Assembly: GCA_949987705.1 (NCBI GenBank)
Contig: OX465281.1
Span: 239,527,143 to 239,591,142 of the forward strand
Reading direction: 5' to 3'
From: Thereva unica
Taxonomy: Eukaryota; Arthropoda; Insecta; Diptera; Therevidae
DNA: 64,000 nt
Shown: piece by piece, positions 63,907 to 64,000 of the stretch
Numbering within the stretch: the first letter of the stretch is position 1
Layout: each line of letters starts with the position of its first letter
The notes under the pieces: model-generated
Told to the model about the DNA's origin: nothing
What the model saw: only the letters and a program-made list of their open reading frames with translations
Databases searched by the model: none
Made by a program: the position numbers and the translations under genes

Positions 63907-64000
63907 CTAACACGTCGGGAATAGAATAATTTTTGTAAATGTGTTACTTATCCTTAAGGATAAAGCTTTGACCACGGCACCACGTCGCCGCCGTTTTACG

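Overview
This window is insect nuclear DNA, most probably from a fly. It carries almost all of the coding sequence of one conserved gene, the MADS-box transcription factor Mef2, on the minus strand. Eight coding exons (63879 down to 28306) join in frame, with GT-AG introns, into a 471-residue protein: MADS box, MEF2 domain, the insect-type Ser/Pro-rich activation region, a phospho-sumoyl switch motif (VKSEPVSP) and a C-terminal KRPRIS tail. The match to Drosophila Mef2 (recalled, not searched) in the middle and C-terminal parts suggests Diptera, but the species cannot be named. The ATG exon starts at 63879. Upstream exons and the promoter lie outside the window, and the 3'UTR must run from 28305 toward lower coordinates.

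Everything else is introns and 3' flank filled with transposable elements (TEs). Low-coordinate flank (1-28300): a non-LTR retrotransposon with RNase H (LOA/R1-like) is split by a nearly complete CR1/Jockey-like element (516-4446, minus). Then come TE patches (TIR/foldback elements, Helitron pieces, non-LTR fragments, two 5S rRNA-like sequences). They alternate with very A/T-rich islands (6.1-7.9, 11.9-13.1, 15.7-17.2, 20.6-21.5 and 26.8-28.2 kb). Intron 7 (28440-35611) holds a Helitron helicase remnant and four non-LTR fragments. Intron 6 (35911-42554) holds two RTE-like elements, each interrupted by another transposon with clear target-site duplications. Intron 4 (43250-53062) holds a pair of inverted 146-bp-period tandem arrays around a TTAA-flanked piggyBac-like MITE and a tRNA-derived SINE, then a LOA-like RNase H remnant. 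Intron 2 (53523-58829) holds a Helitron remnant and a decayed ORF1 interrupted by a TA-flanked MITE. Intron 1 (59034-63825) holds a TIR element, a truncated foldback and a LOA-like endonuclease/RT remnant.

The strongest non-routine observations are: (i) a textbook -1 ribosomal frameshift signal (A_AAA_AAC, 9-nt spacer, 8-bp stem-loop) in exactly the right frame at the ORF1/ORF2 overlap of the CR1-like element, whose ORF2 has no suitable ATG; (ii) two dispersed copies of a 5S rRNA-derived sequence; (iii) the exact 146-bp period and alternating A/B subtypes of the inverted tandem arrays; (iv) a retrotransposon insertion that cuts the YADD catalytic codons of another one. All element classifications are by eye; no database search was possible.
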